Shown in pieces: positions 54,625-63,293 of a stretch of DNA of 64,000 bases. Source of the stretch: Paracoccus alkenifer (GTDB taxonomy: Bacteria > Pseudomonadota > Alphaproteobacteria > Rhodobacterales > Rhodobacteraceae); contig NZ_FNXG01000001.1 in assembly GCF_900108405.1 (NCBI RefSeq), positions 372,001 through 436,000 of the forward strand, in the 5' to 3' direction. Each line of letters opens with the position of its first letter. The first letter of the stretch is position 1. The notes beneath the pieces were generated by a model. The model was not told the origin of the DNA. It worked only from the letters and a program-made list of their open reading frames with translations, and did not search any database. The position numbers and the translations under genes were made by a program.

Positions 54625-56148
54625 GTGACAACAGCGGAATTGTTCAGGGCCGAGGGCCTGTCGAAAACCTATCCCGGCGTGCGGGCGAACGACGATGTGT
54701 CGTTTTGCGTCGCCGCGGGGGAAATCCACGCGCTGCTGGGCGAGAATGGCGCCGGGAAATCGACGCTGGTCAAGACGATCTACGGGCTGATCCGGCCGGA
54801 TGCCGGGCAGATGCGGCTGGGGGGCGCGCCTCATGCGCCGGCGGACCCTCATGCGGCGCGGGCGGCGGGCGTGGGCATGGTGTTCCAGCATTTCAGCCTG
54901 TTCGACGCGCTGACCGTTGCGGAAAACATCGCGCTGGGGATGGATGCGCCGCCGCGCCGTGCCGATCTGTCGCGCCGCATCGCGCAGGTCAGCGCCGCCT
55001 ACGGCCTGCCGCTGAACCCGGCGCGGCGCATCGAATCGCTGTCGGCGGGTGAACGCCAGCGGGTGGAAATCGTGCGCTGCCTGCTGGGCAATCCGCGGCT
55101 GCTGATCATGGACGAACCGACCAGCGTGCTGACCCCGCAAGAGGCCGAGATCCTGTTTGCCACCCTGCGCCAGCTGGCGGCGCAGGGCACCGCGATCCTG
55201 TATATCAGCCACAAGCTGGACGAGATCCGCACCCATTGCGACCGCGCCACCATCCTGCGGCAGGGCCGCGTCGTCAGCACCGTGAACCCGCGCGACCATT
55301 CCGCGCGCGAACTGGCCGCGATGATGGTGGGTGCCGAAATGCGGCTGGTCGACCGTTCCGGCCGGCAGGCGGGCGAGGTGGTGCTGACGGTCGCAGGGCT
55401 GACCTCGGCCCCCGCGTCCGAGGGCACCTCGTTGCAGGATGTGGGCTTTCAGGTGCGCTCGGGCGAGATCCTGGGCATCGGCGGCGTTGCCGGCAACGGG
55501 CAAGAGGAACTGATCGCCGCATTGTCGGGCGAGACCACCGGCCGCCCCGGCACCGTGATGCTGGACGGAGGCGACCTGTCCGCGCAAGGCCCGGAACCCC
55601 GCCGCCGCGCCGGGTTGCTGGCCGCGCCCGAGGATCGGCTGGGCCATGCCGCCGTCCCGGAGATGAGCCTGACCGAAAACGCCATCCTGACCGGCGCCAC
55701 CCGCCAGCAGCTGCAAAAGCGCGGCGTGATCGACCACCGCGCCGCCCGCTGTTTTGCCGAAACCATCATCGCCGATTTCGACGTGCGCACCCCCGGCCCC
55801 GCCACCGCCGCCGGGGCGCTGTCGGGCGGCAATTTGCAGAAATTCGTGATCGGGCGGGAAATCCTGCAAAACCCTCGGGCGCTGGTGGTGAACCAGCCGA
55901 CCTGGGGGGTGGACGCGGGCGCCGCCGCCGCGATCCGGCAGGCGCTGCTGGATCTGGCCGGGCGCGGCGCCGCGGTCGTCGTCATCAGCCAGGATCTCGA
56001 CGAGTTGCTCGAGCTGTCGGACCGTTTCGCCGCGCTGAACAACGGCCGCCTGTCGGCGCCGGTTGCGACCGAGGGGCTGACGCTGGAACAGATCGGCCTG
56101 ATGCTGGGCGGCGCCCACGGGATGGAGGTCGCCCATGTTGCAGCTTGA
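54625..56148 (+). CDS. BMP-type nucleoside ABC importer, ATPase with two domains
   Basis: A 507-residue double ABC ATPase of the sugar/nucleoside (RbsA/NupA-like) kind. The first domain has [33 protein letters not shown] and LLIMDEPTSVLTP. The second has a degenerate nucleotide site (GIGGVAGNGQEELIAAL) but an intact LSGGNLQKFVIGREIL. It starts at GTG 54625 behind GGGGA. The gene order ATPase, permease, permease, BMP-binding protein is that of purine nucleoside importers. A tandem GATTGTGC repeat lies upstream at 54564-54579. Confidence 0.9.
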   Translation: MTTAELFRAEGLSKTYPGVRANDDVSFCVAAGEIHALLGENGAGKSTLVKTIYGLIRPDAGQMRLGGAPHAPADPHAARAAGVGMVFQHFSLFDALTVAENIALGMDAPPRRADLSRRIAQVSAAYGLPLNPARRIESLSAGERQRVEIVRCLLGNPRLLIMDEPTSVLTPQEAEILFATLRQLAAQGTAILYISHKLDEIRTHCDRATILRQGRVVSTVNPRDHSARELAAMMVGAEMRLVDRSGRQAGEVVLTVAGLTSAPASEGTSLQDVGFQVRSGEILGIGGVAGNGQEELIAALSGETTGRPGTVMLDGGDLSAQGPEPRRRAGLLAAPEDRLGHAAVPEMSLTENAILTGATRQQLQKRGVIDHRAARCFAETIIADFDVRTPGPATAAGALSGGNLQKFVIGREILQNPRALVVNQPTWGVDAGAAAAIRQALLDLAGRGAAVVVISQDLDELLELSDRFAALNNGRLSAPVATEGLTLEQIGLMLGGAHGMEVAHVAA

Positions 56149-57211
56149 ACCCCGCGCCGCGACGCCGTGGTGGCTGGCAATCGCCTCGCCCCTGATGGCG
56201 GTGGTGGCGACGATGGTGGCAGGGGGCGCGCTGTTTGCGCTGATGGGGTTCGACCCGGTAGCCTCGATCCGCACCATTTTCTGGGATCCGCTGTTCGGGC
56301 CGGCCTCGGGCTATTCGCGCCCGCAGCTGCTGGTCAAGGCCGGGCCGCTGATCCTGATCGCCAGCGGCCTTGCCATCGGGTTTCGCGCCGGCATCTGGAA
56401 CATCGGGGCCGAGGGGCAATATATCATCGGCGGCATCTGCGGCGCGGCGGTGGCGCTGGCCGCCTATCCGGCCGAAGGCGCATGGATTTTCCCGGCCATG
56501 GTGCTGGCGGGCGCGGCCGGGGGCTGGGCGTGGGGGATGATCCCCGCCACCTTGCGCAACTGGACGGGGGCCTCGGAAATCCTCGTCTCGCTGATGCTGG
56601 TCTATGTGGCGCAGCGGGTGGCGGCGTGGATGGCATTCGGCCCGATGCGCAGCCCCGAGGGGTTCGGGATGCCCGGCTCGCGCAATTTGCAACATTACCC
56701 CTCGGCCGCAAACCCGGAACTGGCCGCGGGCACCGGCGCGCATTGGGGGGTGATCGCCGCAGGGCTGGCGGTGCTGGCGACGTGGTTCCTGATGAGCCGC
56801 CATATCCGCGGCTTTCGCATCCGCGTGGCCGGGATGGCGCCGCGGGCCGCGCGCTTTGCGGGCGTGCGCCCGGAAACGCTGGTGGCGTTCTGCCTGGGCC
56901 TGTCGGGCGCGCTGGCGGGGATGGCGGGGCTGTTCGAGGTTTCCGGCCCCGGCGGGCAGATCACCGACAGCTTCGGGTCCGGCTACGGCTTCACTGCGAT
57001 CATCGTGGCGTTCCTGGGGCGGCTGCATCCGCTGGGCATCCTGCTGGCCGGGCTGCTGCTGGCGCTGACCTATATCGGCGGCGAACTGGCGCAGCTGATG
57101 CTGCAACTGCCCGCCGCCACCGTGCAGGTATTCCAGGGGATGCTGCTGTTCTTCCTGCTGGGTTTCGACACGCTGACCCGATACCGCCTGCGCTGGAGGG
57201 CTGCGAAATGA
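56135..57211 (+). CDS. BMP-type ABC importer permease 1
   Basis: A 358-residue inner-membrane permease of the BPD_transp_2 family, with about nine hydrophobic segments. Characteristic phrases are IASGLAIGFRAGIWNIGAEGQYIIGGICGA and TGASEILVSLMLVYVAQRV. Its start lies 14 bp inside the ATPase gene and its stop overlaps permease 2 (ATGA). It forms the membrane channel together with permease 2. Confidence 0.92.
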   Translation: MLQLEPRAATPWWLAIASPLMAVVATMVAGGALFALMGFDPVASIRTIFWDPLFGPASGYSRPQLLVKAGPLILIASGLAIGFRAGIWNIGAEGQYIIGGICGAAVALAAYPAEGAWIFPAMVLAGAAGGWAWGMIPATLRNWTGASEILVSLMLVYVAQRVAAWMAFGPMRSPEGFGMPGSRNLQHYPSAANPELAAGTGAHWGVIAAGLAVLATWFLMSRHIRGFRIRVAGMAPRAARFAGVRPETLVAFCLGLSGALAGMAGLFEVSGPGGQITDSFGSGYGFTAIIVAFLGRLHPLGILLAGLLLALTYIGGELAQLMLQLPAATVQVFQGMLLFFLLGFDTLTRYRLRWRAAK

Positions 57212-58089
57212 TCGGCTGGACCACCCTGCTTTTGCTGATGTCGGCCGCGACCCCGATCCTGTTCGCGGCCCTGGGCGAGGCCATCGCCGAGCGTTCCGGC
57301 GTGCTGAACCTGGGCGTCGAGGGGATGATGATCACCGGGGCGCTGGCGGGCTTTGCCGCCGCCCATGCCACCGGCAGCCCGCTGGCCGGGTTCGTGGCCG
57401 GCGCGGCCGCGGGGGCCGCGATTTCGCTGATCTTCGGGGTGCTGACCCAGTATCTGCTGACCAATCAGGTGGCGACCGGGCTGGCGCTGACCATGTTCGG
57501 GCTGGGGCTGACCGCGATGTTCGGCCGCCCGTATGAGGGCGTCAAGGCACCCTCGATGCCCGGCGGGCCGCTGGGGGTGAACTGGGCGATCTGGCTGGGG
57601 CTGGCGCTGGTCCCGGTGACATGGTTCGTGCTGAACCGCACCCGCCGCGGGCTGATCCTGCGCGGGGTGGGCGAAAACCACGACGCCGCCCACGCGCTTG
57701 GCTACAAGGTGCGGCTGGTGCGGCTGACAGCCATTGCCATCGGCGGCGCGCTGGCCGGGATCGGCGGCGCCTATGTCTCGATCGCGACCGTGCTGCAATG
57801 GACCGAGGGCATGACCGCCGGCGCCGGCTGGATCGCGCTGGCCATCGTCGTCTTTGCGGGGTGGAGCCCGTGGGGCGTGCTGGCCGGCGCCTGGCTGTTC
57901 GGCGGCGTCGCCGTGCTGCAACTGCGCTTGCAGGCCGCGGGGGTGGCGGTGCCGGTGCAGCTGCTGAGCATGGCGCCCTATCTTGCCACGATCATCGTGC
58001 TTGTGATCATATCCGCGCGGCAGAAATACCGCGGCCGCGGCAGCGCCGCGCCCGGCTCGCTGGGGCGGCCGTTCCACGCTACAAGATAA
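57208..58089 (+). CDS. BMP-type ABC importer permease 2
   Basis: A 293-residue permease, paralogous to permease 1, with about eight hydrophobic segments. LGEAIAERSGVLNLGVEGMMITGALAGFAAAH and TNQVATGLALTMFGLGLTAMFGRPYEGV mark the family. It pairs with permease 1 as a heterodimer. The binding-protein gene starts 25 bp further on. Confidence 0.92.
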   Translation: MIGWTTLLLLMSAATPILFAALGEAIAERSGVLNLGVEGMMITGALAGFAAAHATGSPLAGFVAGAAAGAAISLIFGVLTQYLLTNQVATGLALTMFGLGLTAMFGRPYEGVKAPSMPGGPLGVNWAIWLGLALVPVTWFVLNRTRRGLILRGVGENHDAAHALGYKVRLVRLTAIAIGGALAGIGGAYVSIATVLQWTEGMTAGAGWIALAIVVFAGWSPWGVLAGAWLFGGVAVLQLRLQAAGVAVPVQLLSMAPYLATIIVLVIISARQKYRGRGSAAPGSLGRPFHATR

Positions 58090-58114
58090 CAACGACCCGA
58101 CAGAGGAGATTCCG

Positions 58115-59215
58115 ATGAACCGCAGAACCCTATTGGCCTCGGCCGCCGCGCTGGCGCTGACGGCGATGCTGCCCGCGCTGCCGGCGATGGCGCAGGGCAC
58201 CCCGATCCCCGAGGGCGAAAAGCTCAAGGTCGGGTTCATCTATGTCGGCCCGGTGGGCGACGGCGGCTGGTCCTATCAGCACGACCTGGGCCGCAAGGCG
58301 ATCGAGGCCCATTACGGCGACCGTATCGAGACCAGCTATATCGAGAACGTCCCCGAGGGCGCCGACGCCGAACGCGCGCTGACCCAGCTGGCGCTGGCCG
58401 GCAACAAGCTGATCTTTGCCACCAGCTTTGGCTTCATGGATGCGGTGATCAACACCGCCGCCAAGTTCCCCGATGTCCGCTTCGAACACGCCACCGGCTA
58501 CAAGCGCGCCGAAAACGTCGCCACCTATGACGCCCGCTTCTACGAAGGCCGGGCCGTCCTTGGCACCATCGCCGGCATGATGACCAAGACCAACAAGGTC
58601 GGGTTTATCGGTTCCTTCCCGATCCCCGAGGTGATGCAGGGCATCAACTCGACCTTCATCCACTTGCGCAAGGTGAACCCGGATGTCGAGCTGAAGGTGG
58701 TCTGGGCCTACACCTGGTTCGACCCCGCGAAAGAGGCCGACGCCGCATCCGCGCTGCTGGCCGAGGGTGTGGACGTGATCCTGCAACATACCGATTCCAC
58801 CGCGCCGCTGGCCAAGTTGCAGGAAAAGGGCGGCATCGGCTTTGGCCAGGCCTCCGACATGGCGGCGTTCAAGCCCACGCCGCGGGTCAGCGCCATCATC
58901 GACAACTGGGAGCCCTATTACATCAAGCGCGTGGGCGAGGTGCTGGACGGCACCTGGGCCTCGCACGGGGTCTGGCTGGGCATCAAGGACGGCGAGGTCG
59001 GCATCGGCGAGATCACCGAGGCCGTCCCCGCCGAGGTCAAGGCCGCGGCCGAGGCCATGCGCGACCAGATCGCCGGCGGCTATCACCCGTTCACCGGACC
59101 GCTGAACAAGCAGGACGGCAGCGCCTGGCTGGCCGAGGGCCAGACCCCGACCGACGAGGAACTGGCCTCGATGGATTTCTTCGTCGAGGGAATCACCGCG
59201 CAGATCCCGCGCTGA
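58115..59215 (+). CDS. BMP-family nucleoside-binding periplasmic protein
   Basis: A 366-residue substrate-binding protein of the BMP/PnrA family. It has a classical signal peptide (TLLASAAALALTAMLPALPAMAQG) with no lipobox, then KVGFIYVGPVGDGGWSYQHD, GNKLIFATSFGFMDAVINTA and FEHATGYKRAENVATYDARFYEGRAVLG, all typical of the family. It most likely captures purine nucleosides in the periplasm and hands them to the two permeases; the exact ligand is inferred from the family. AGAGGAG precedes ATG 58115. A GGATATTT element follows the operon. Confidence 0.92.
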   Translation: MNRRTLLASAAALALTAMLPALPAMAQGTPIPEGEKLKVGFIYVGPVGDGGWSYQHDLGRKAIEAHYGDRIETSYIENVPEGADAERALTQLALAGNKLIFATSFGFMDAVINTAAKFPDVRFEHATGYKRAENVATYDARFYEGRAVLGTIAGMMTKTNKVGFIGSFPIPEVMQGINSTFIHLRKVNPDVELKVVWAYTWFDPAKEADAASALLAEGVDVILQHTDSTAPLAKLQEKGGIGFGQASDMAAFKPTPRVSAIIDNWEPYYIKRVGEVLDGTWASHGVWLGIKDGEVGIGEITEAVPAEVKAAAEAMRDQIAGGYHPFTGPLNKQDGSAWLAEGQTPTDEELASMDFFVEGITAQIPR

Positions 59216-59285
59216 CGGCTGCGGGCAGAAACCGGAAAGGGCGGGTCGCATCGGCCCGCCCTGTTTCATGTCGTCCTTGCCGGAA

Positions 59286-59332
59286 CCGGGGCTCTGCCCC
59301 GGACCCCGGGATATTTGTGACCGCCCGAAGCA
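59286..59332 (+). repeat. Dispersed hairpin-GGATATTT element, copy f
   Basis: A CCGGGGC-TCT-GCCCCGG hairpin (59286-59302) is followed by ACCCC, the core GGGATATTT (59308-59316) and GACCGCCCGAAGC. It lies 3' of the BMP gene in the same orientation; its tail equals that of copy a. Confidence 0.78.
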
Positions 59333-59359
59333 GCCAGGGCGCGCGTCAGAGGCGGCCGC

Positions 59360-59833
59360 TCAGTCCAGATGCGACTGCAAAAACCATAGATCCTTGTCGA
59401 CCTGGCGCGAGACCTCGGTCAGGATGTCGGCGCTGTCGGCGTCGCGCGCGTCCTCGACGGTGTCGATGGCGGCGCGCAGCCGCTCGCCAAAGCTGCGCAT
59501 CCGGTTCGTGACCTCTTTCAGGTGGTCGGCGACCTTGGTCACGTCGGTCGGATAGGGCGGCAGCGCCGTGGCCTTGGCGACCTCTTCGACCGTGCCGACG
59601 GCGGTGCCGTCAAGCTGCTGGATGCGTTCGGCCATGTCGTCGACGCCGGGGTCCAGCCGCGCCTTGACCTGATCCATCAGCTCGTGGACCGCGATGAAAT
59701 TCGGGCCGCGCATGTTCCAATGCGCCTGTTTCAGCGCCATCGACAATGCCAGCCCGTCGCTCATGCAGGCTTGCAGTTCGGTGATCGCGGTCTTGCGGGC
59801 GTTGTCTTCCAGCCCGGCGAGCTTCACAGCCAT
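59360..59833 (-). CDS. dps: Dps-family DNA-binding ferritin-like protein
   Basis: A 157-residue Dps. The ferroxidase ligands lie in LKQAHWNMRGPNFIAVHELMDQVKARLDPGVDDMAERIQQLDG, the classic signature. Dps forms 12-mers that bind iron and shield DNA from peroxide. GAAGGAGGCCAAGAG before ATG 59833 fixes the start over an upstream frame to 59917. No OxyR-type site can be named with confidence. Confidence 0.95.
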   Translation of the reverse strand: MAVKLAGLEDNARKTAITELQACMSDGLALSMALKQAHWNMRGPNFIAVHELMDQVKARLDPGVDDMAERIQQLDGTAVGTVEEVAKATALPPYPTDVTKVADHLKEVTNRMRSFGERLRAAIDTVEDARDADSADILTEVSRQVDKDLWFLQSHLD

Positions 59834-59922
59834 CTCTTGGCCTCCTTCAGATGCATCTTCGACGGGACAACATGGGGTTGCGGCAATAGTTCCACTCGCC
59901 CGCCGCATGGCGCCCATGCGAA

Positions 59923-59948
59923 AACGGCGCCCCCGCAGGGACGCCGTT
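59923..59948 (-). terminator. Rho-independent terminator of acpP
   Basis: Read on the minus strand, an 11-bp stem (AACGGCGTCCC with GGGGCGCCGTT, one wobble) closes a 4-nt loop and is followed by TTCGC. It lies 30 bp after the acpP stop codon. Confidence 0.8.
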
Positions 59949-59977
59949 CGCTCATGCCGGAAATTCGCGGTCCGCGA

Positions 59978-60214
59978 TCAGGCGGTGGCCTGCTGGATGA
60001 ATTTCACCGCATCGCCAAAGGTCTGGATCGTTTCGGCGGCGTCATCCGGGATCTCGATGCCGAACTCTTCCTCGAAGGCCATGACCAGCTCGACGGTATC
60101 CAGCGAATCGGCGCCCAGATCGTCGATGAACGAGGCGGTCTCGACGACCTTATCCTCTTCGACGCCCAGATGCTCGACAACGATCTTCTTCACGCGATCA
60201 GCGATGTCGCTCAT
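59978..60214 (-). CDS. acpP: Acyl carrier protein
   Basis: A 78-residue acyl carrier protein of fatty acid synthesis. The phosphopantetheine-attachment site is the Ser of [21 protein letters not shown]; the acidic character and [20 protein letters not shown] start are standard. ATG 60214 marks the usual beginning. It is the last gene of the fabD-fabG-acpP order on this strand and is followed by a strong terminator, agreeing with its usual high expression. Confidence 0.97.
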   Translation of the reverse strand: MSDIADRVKKIVVEHLGVEEDKVVETASFIDDLGADSLDTVELVMAFEEEFGIEIPDDAAETIQTFGDAVKFIQQATA

Positions 60215-60352
60215 GTCTCGTTCCTCAGTTACGGGCACTCCGCCCGGATGCAGCCGGGCAAGCCCGGCGACAAGCCGCGGGCGGGTCCCGACGGCCTTGA
60301 AGTGGGGATATAGCAACGCGGTCACGATCCGCAACCGGTTTCGCGCACCCCG

Positions 60353-61090
60353 TCAAACCATTGCCATGCCGCCGTTGACGTGCAGTGTGGCGCCGGTGAC
60401 ATACCCGGCCTGCGGGCTGGAAAGATACAGCACCGCGGCGGCGATTTCGTCGGGGCGGCCCATGCGGCCGGCGGGGATCTGCCCGAGGATGCGGGATTTC
60501 TGTTCGTCGTTCAGCGCAGCGGTCATCGGCGTCTCGATAAAGCCGGGGGCCACGCAGTTGACGGTGACGCCGCGGCTGGCGACCTCATAGGCAAGGCTTT
60601 TGGACATGCCGACCAGCCCGGCCTTGGCGGCGGCGTAATTGCCCTGTCCCGGGTTGCCGGTCTGCCCCACGATCGAGGTGATCGAGACGATCCGCCCCCA
60701 GCGCGCCTTCATCATCCCGCGCAGCACCCCGCGCGCCAGCCGGAAGGACGAGGTCAGGTTCACCTCGATCACCTGCGCCCATTCCTCGTCCGACATCCGC
60801 ATGAACAGGTTGTCGCGGGTGATGCCGGCGTTGTTGACCAGGATATCGACCGACCCCATCGCCGCGGCCGCCTGTTTCGGCAGCGCCTCGACCGCGGCCG
60901 CATCGCCCAGATTCGCCGTCACCACATGGGCGCGCGACCCCAGCCGCGCCGCCAGTTCCTGCAAGGGCGCCTCGCGCGTGCCCGACAGCGCCACCGCCGC
61001 CCCGGCCGCATGCAGCGCCGTGGCCACGGCCGCGCCGATCCCGCCCGAGGCACCGGTGACCAAAGCGTTCTTCCCGGTCAGATCAAACAT
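60353..61090 (-). CDS. fabG: 3-oxoacyl-ACP reductase
   Basis: A 245-residue short-chain dehydrogenase. The NADP motif TGASGGIGAAVATAL, NNAGITRDNLFMRM and the catalytic SITSIVGQTGNPGQGNYAAAKAG mark FabG, which reduces 3-oxoacyl-ACP in fatty acid elongation. ATG 61090 is chosen because GAGG lies upstream; that ribosome site is supplied by the end of a long-form GGATATTT element (copy g). The gene lies between fabD and acpP on the same strand. Confidence 0.95.
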   Translation of the reverse strand: MFDLTGKNALVTGASGGIGAAVATALHAAGAAVALSGTREAPLQELAARLGSRAHVVTANLGDAAAVEALPKQAAAAMGSVDILVNNAGITRDNLFMRMSDEEWAQVIEVNLTSSFRLARGVLRGMMKARWGRIVSITSIVGQTGNPGQGNYAAAKAGLVGMSKSLAYEVASRGVTVNCVAPGFIETPMTAALNDEQKSRILGQIPAGRMGRPDEIAAAVLYLSSPQAGYVTGATLHVNGGMAMV

Positions 61091-61100
61091 CGAAAGCCTC

Positions 61101-61180
61101 ATCTTCTGTCTCTAAATATCCCGGGCTTTCGAGCGCCCGGAAAACAGTCCGGTGGACTGTTTTCAGTGAGAAAGGGGCAA
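61101..61180 (-). repeat. Dispersed element, long form, copy g
   Basis: On the minus strand the 11-bp hairpin GAAAACAGTCC-ACC-GGACTGTTTTC (61140-61164) is followed by GGGCGCTCGAAAGCCC, the core GGGATATTT (61114-61122) and AGAGACAGAAGATGAGG. It fills the fabD-fabG gap, same orientation as both. Confidence 0.85.
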
Positions 61181-61211
61181 AGCCCGAGGTGGGCAGCGCC
61201 CCGGTCCGGCC

Positions 61212-62138
61212 TCAACCCTTGAGCGCCTCGATATCCGCAGGCGTCCCGACCGCGCTGGTCACTGCCCCCGGCGCGATGCGCTTGATCATCCCCGACAGCG
61301 CCTTGCCGGCACCGATTTCCCAGAACTCGGTGACGCCCTGTTCCGCCATGAACTGCACCGACTCGCGCCAGCGGACGGCGCCGGTGACCTGTTCGACCAG
61401 CAATTGACGGATGGCGCCGGGTTGCAGCACCGGCTCGGCGCGGACGTTGGCGACCAGCGGCACGGCGGGCTCAACGATCTCGACCCCGGCCAGCGCCTCG
61501 GCCATGACGGTGGCGGCGGGCTGCATCAGTGCGCAGTGGAAGGGCGCCGACACCGGCAGCATCAGCGCGCGCTTGGCGCCGCGTTCCTTGGCCAGCACTG
61601 CCGCACGTTCGACCGCGGCCTTGTGCCCCGAGATCACCACCTGCGCCGGGTCGTTGTCGTTGGCGGCCTGGCAGACCTCGTCCCCCGCCGCCTCGCGCGC
61701 GATTTCGTCCACCTGCGCCAGATCCAGCCCCAGGATCGCGGCCATGGCGCCCACGCCCACCGGCACCGCATCCTGCATGGCGGTGCCGCGGATGCGCAGC
61801 AGCCTTGCAGTGTCGGCCAGGCTGATCGCGCCGGCGGCGCACAGCGCCGAATATTCACCCAGCGAATGCCCGGCGACATAGGCGGCGTCGGTGATGGCAA
61901 AGCCCTCGGCCTCCAGCGCGCGCATCGCCGCGACCGAGGTCGCCATCAGCGCCGGCTGGGCGTTGCGGGTCAGGGTCAGGGTGTCGGCGTCGCCTTCCCA
62001 GATCAGCGCGGACAGGTTTTCGCCCAGCGCCTCGTCCACCTCGTCGAAGACGGCGCGCGCAGCCGGCCAGCGATCAGCCAGCGCGCGGCCCATGCCGATG
62101 GTCTGGGCACCCTGCCCCGGAAAGACGAAAGCCCGCAT
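61212..62138 (-). CDS. fabD: Malonyl-CoA:ACP transacylase
   Basis: A 308-residue FabD that loads malonyl groups onto acyl carrier protein. The start MRAFVFPGQGAQTIGMG, the nucleophile GHSLGEYSALCAAG (Ser near residue 93), the second catalytic VSAPFHCALMQPA (His) and WREEGV-like ending VRWRESVQFMAEQGVTEF are all seen. ATG 62138 matches the family; the frame stays open upstream. A 121-bp gap with a repeat separates it from fabG. Confidence 0.97.
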   Translation of the reverse strand: MRAFVFPGQGAQTIGMGRALADRWPAARAVFDEVDEALGENLSALIWEGDADTLTLTRNAQPALMATSVAAMRALEAEGFAITDAAYVAGHSLGEYSALCAAGAISLADTARLLRIRGTAMQDAVPVGVGAMAAILGLDLAQVDEIAREAAGDEVCQAANDNDPAQVVISGHKAAVERAAVLAKERGAKRALMLPVSAPFHCALMQPAATVMAEALAGVEIVEPAVPLVANVRAEPVLQPGAIRQLLVEQVTGAVRWRESVQFMAEQGVTEFWEIGAGKALSGMIKRIAPGAVTSAVGTPADIEALKG

Positions 62139-62216
62139 GATCGGTCCCGTTGCTGTTGCATTTGGGCCGGGATAGCGCGCCCGGGGGCGGCATGGCAATT
62201 GGAACCGGGAAAAAAC

Positions 62217-62272
62217 GGGGCTTCGCCCCCGCCGGCCAAGGCCGGCTCCCCCAGGATATTTAAGTGATGAAG
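62217..62272 (+). repeat. Dispersed hairpin-GGATATTT element, copy h
   Basis: Two hairpins, CGGGGC-TTC-GCCCCG-like and GCCGGCC-AA-GGCCGGC (62231-62246), precede TCCCCCA, the core GGATATTT (62254-62261) and AAGTGATGAAGAAG. It lies between the fabD start and the ndk terminator, opposite in orientation to both genes. Confidence 0.7.
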
Positions 62273-62277
62273 AAGAA

Positions 62278-62301
62278 GGCCGCCCCGTTGCGGGGGCGGC
62301 C
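62278..62301 (-). terminator. Rho-independent terminator of ndk
   Basis: A perfect 9-bp stem (GGCCGCCCC with GGGGCGGCC) and 6-nt loop are followed on the minus strand by TTCTTCTTC. It lies 27 bp after the ndk stop and directly against repeat copy h. Confidence 0.8.
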
Positions 62302-62327
62302 ATGCAGCTTTCGGGAGATCGAGGCGG

Positions 62328-62750
62328 TTAGCCGACCAGTTCGAGACCCGAGAAGAAAAAGGCGATTTCCTGCGCCGCGGTTTCCGGGGCGTCCGAGCCG
62401 TGGACCGAGTTTTCGCCGACCGACAGCGCGAATTCCTTGCGGATGGTGCCTTCGTCGGCCTGCGCGGGGTTGGTCGCGCCCATCACTTCGCGGTTCTTGG
62501 CGATGGCGCCTTCGCCTTCCAGCACCTGCACCACGACGGGTTCGGAGGCCATGAATTCCACCAGCTCGCCGTAGAAGGGGCGTTCCTTGTGGACTTCGTA
62601 GAACTTGCCGGCCTGTGCGGGCGACAGGTGGATGCGCTTTTGCGCGACGATGCGCAGGCCGGCATCCTCGAACTTGGCGTTGATCTTGCCGGTCAGGTTG
62701 CGGCGGGTGGCGTCGGGCTTGATGATGGAAAGGGTGCGTTCGATGGCCAT
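62328..62750 (-). CDS. ndk: Nucleoside diphosphate kinase
   Basis: A 140-residue NDP kinase that passes the gamma phosphate from ATP to other nucleoside diphosphates. [40 protein letters not shown] and the phospho-His motif [13 protein letters not shown] are conserved. GAGGAATATC precedes ATG 62750. It is a single-gene unit with its own terminator. Confidence 0.97.
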   Translation of the reverse strand: MAIERTLSIIKPDATRRNLTGKINAKFEDAGLRIVAQKRIHLSPAQAGKFYEVHKERPFYGELVEFMASEPVVVQVLEGEGAIAKNREVMGATNPAQADEGTIRKEFALSVGENSVHGSDAPETAAQEIAFFFSGLELVG

Positions 62751-62843
62751 GATATTCCTCGATGTCCGAAGGTTGTCAGATTGGCCGGGCGGCTATCATG
62801 CCCCCCGCACAAAGAAAACCCCGCGGGCCCCGGCGCCTGATGC

Positions 62844-62870
62844 AAAAAGGGCAGCCCCGCAGGACTGCCC
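62844..62870 (-). terminator. Rho-independent terminator of the second cold-shock gene
   Basis: Read on the minus strand, a 9-bp stem (GGGCAGTCC with GGGCTGCCC, one wobble) has a TGCG loop and is followed by TTTTTGC. It lies 24 bp after the stop codon. Confidence 0.85.
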
Positions 62871-62894
62871 CCTGAACCCTGACGGGTCGTGCGA

Positions 62895-63101
62895 TCAGAC
62901 GAACTGGATGTTCGTCGCCGATTCGCGCCCGTCGCGGCCGCTTTCCAGCTCATAGGTGACTTTCTGGCCGTCGGCCGGGGCGTGCAGACCCGCACGCTCA
63001 AGCGCCGAGACGTGCAGGAACACGTCGCGGTTGCCGTTTTCCGGCTGGATAAAGCCGAAGCCTTTGGTCGAGTTGAACCATTTCACGGTGCCGTTGGCCA
63101 T
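62895..63101 (-). CDS. Cold-shock protein, CspA family (second copy)
   Basis: A 68-residue cold-shock domain protein starting MANGTVKWFNSTKGFGFIQPENG with RNP1 (KGFGFIQ) and RNP2 (VFLHVS) intact. It differs from the copy at 8712 mainly in its loops. GGAGATCTCACG precedes ATG 63101. The leader of about 120 bp and the strong terminator suggest a single-gene, cold- or growth-regulated unit. Confidence 0.95.
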   Translation of the reverse strand: MANGTVKWFNSTKGFGFIQPENGNRDVFLHVSALERAGLHAPADGQKVTYELESGRDGRESATNIQFV

Positions 63102-63293
63102 CGTGAGATCTCCTGTCATGTTGCCATCCGCGGAAATGCGATGGCCCGGCGCAGTCACTCGAAAAGCATACTGAAGCCGGGTAACCGAAGACAGGTAGCA
63201 GATAGATAACGTTGCCCGATCCATTTAGGCCGTTTGCGCCCGCAATACAAGCGTCGCGTTGACGAATGCCGCCGTCTGCTGCAATCCCCCCCC

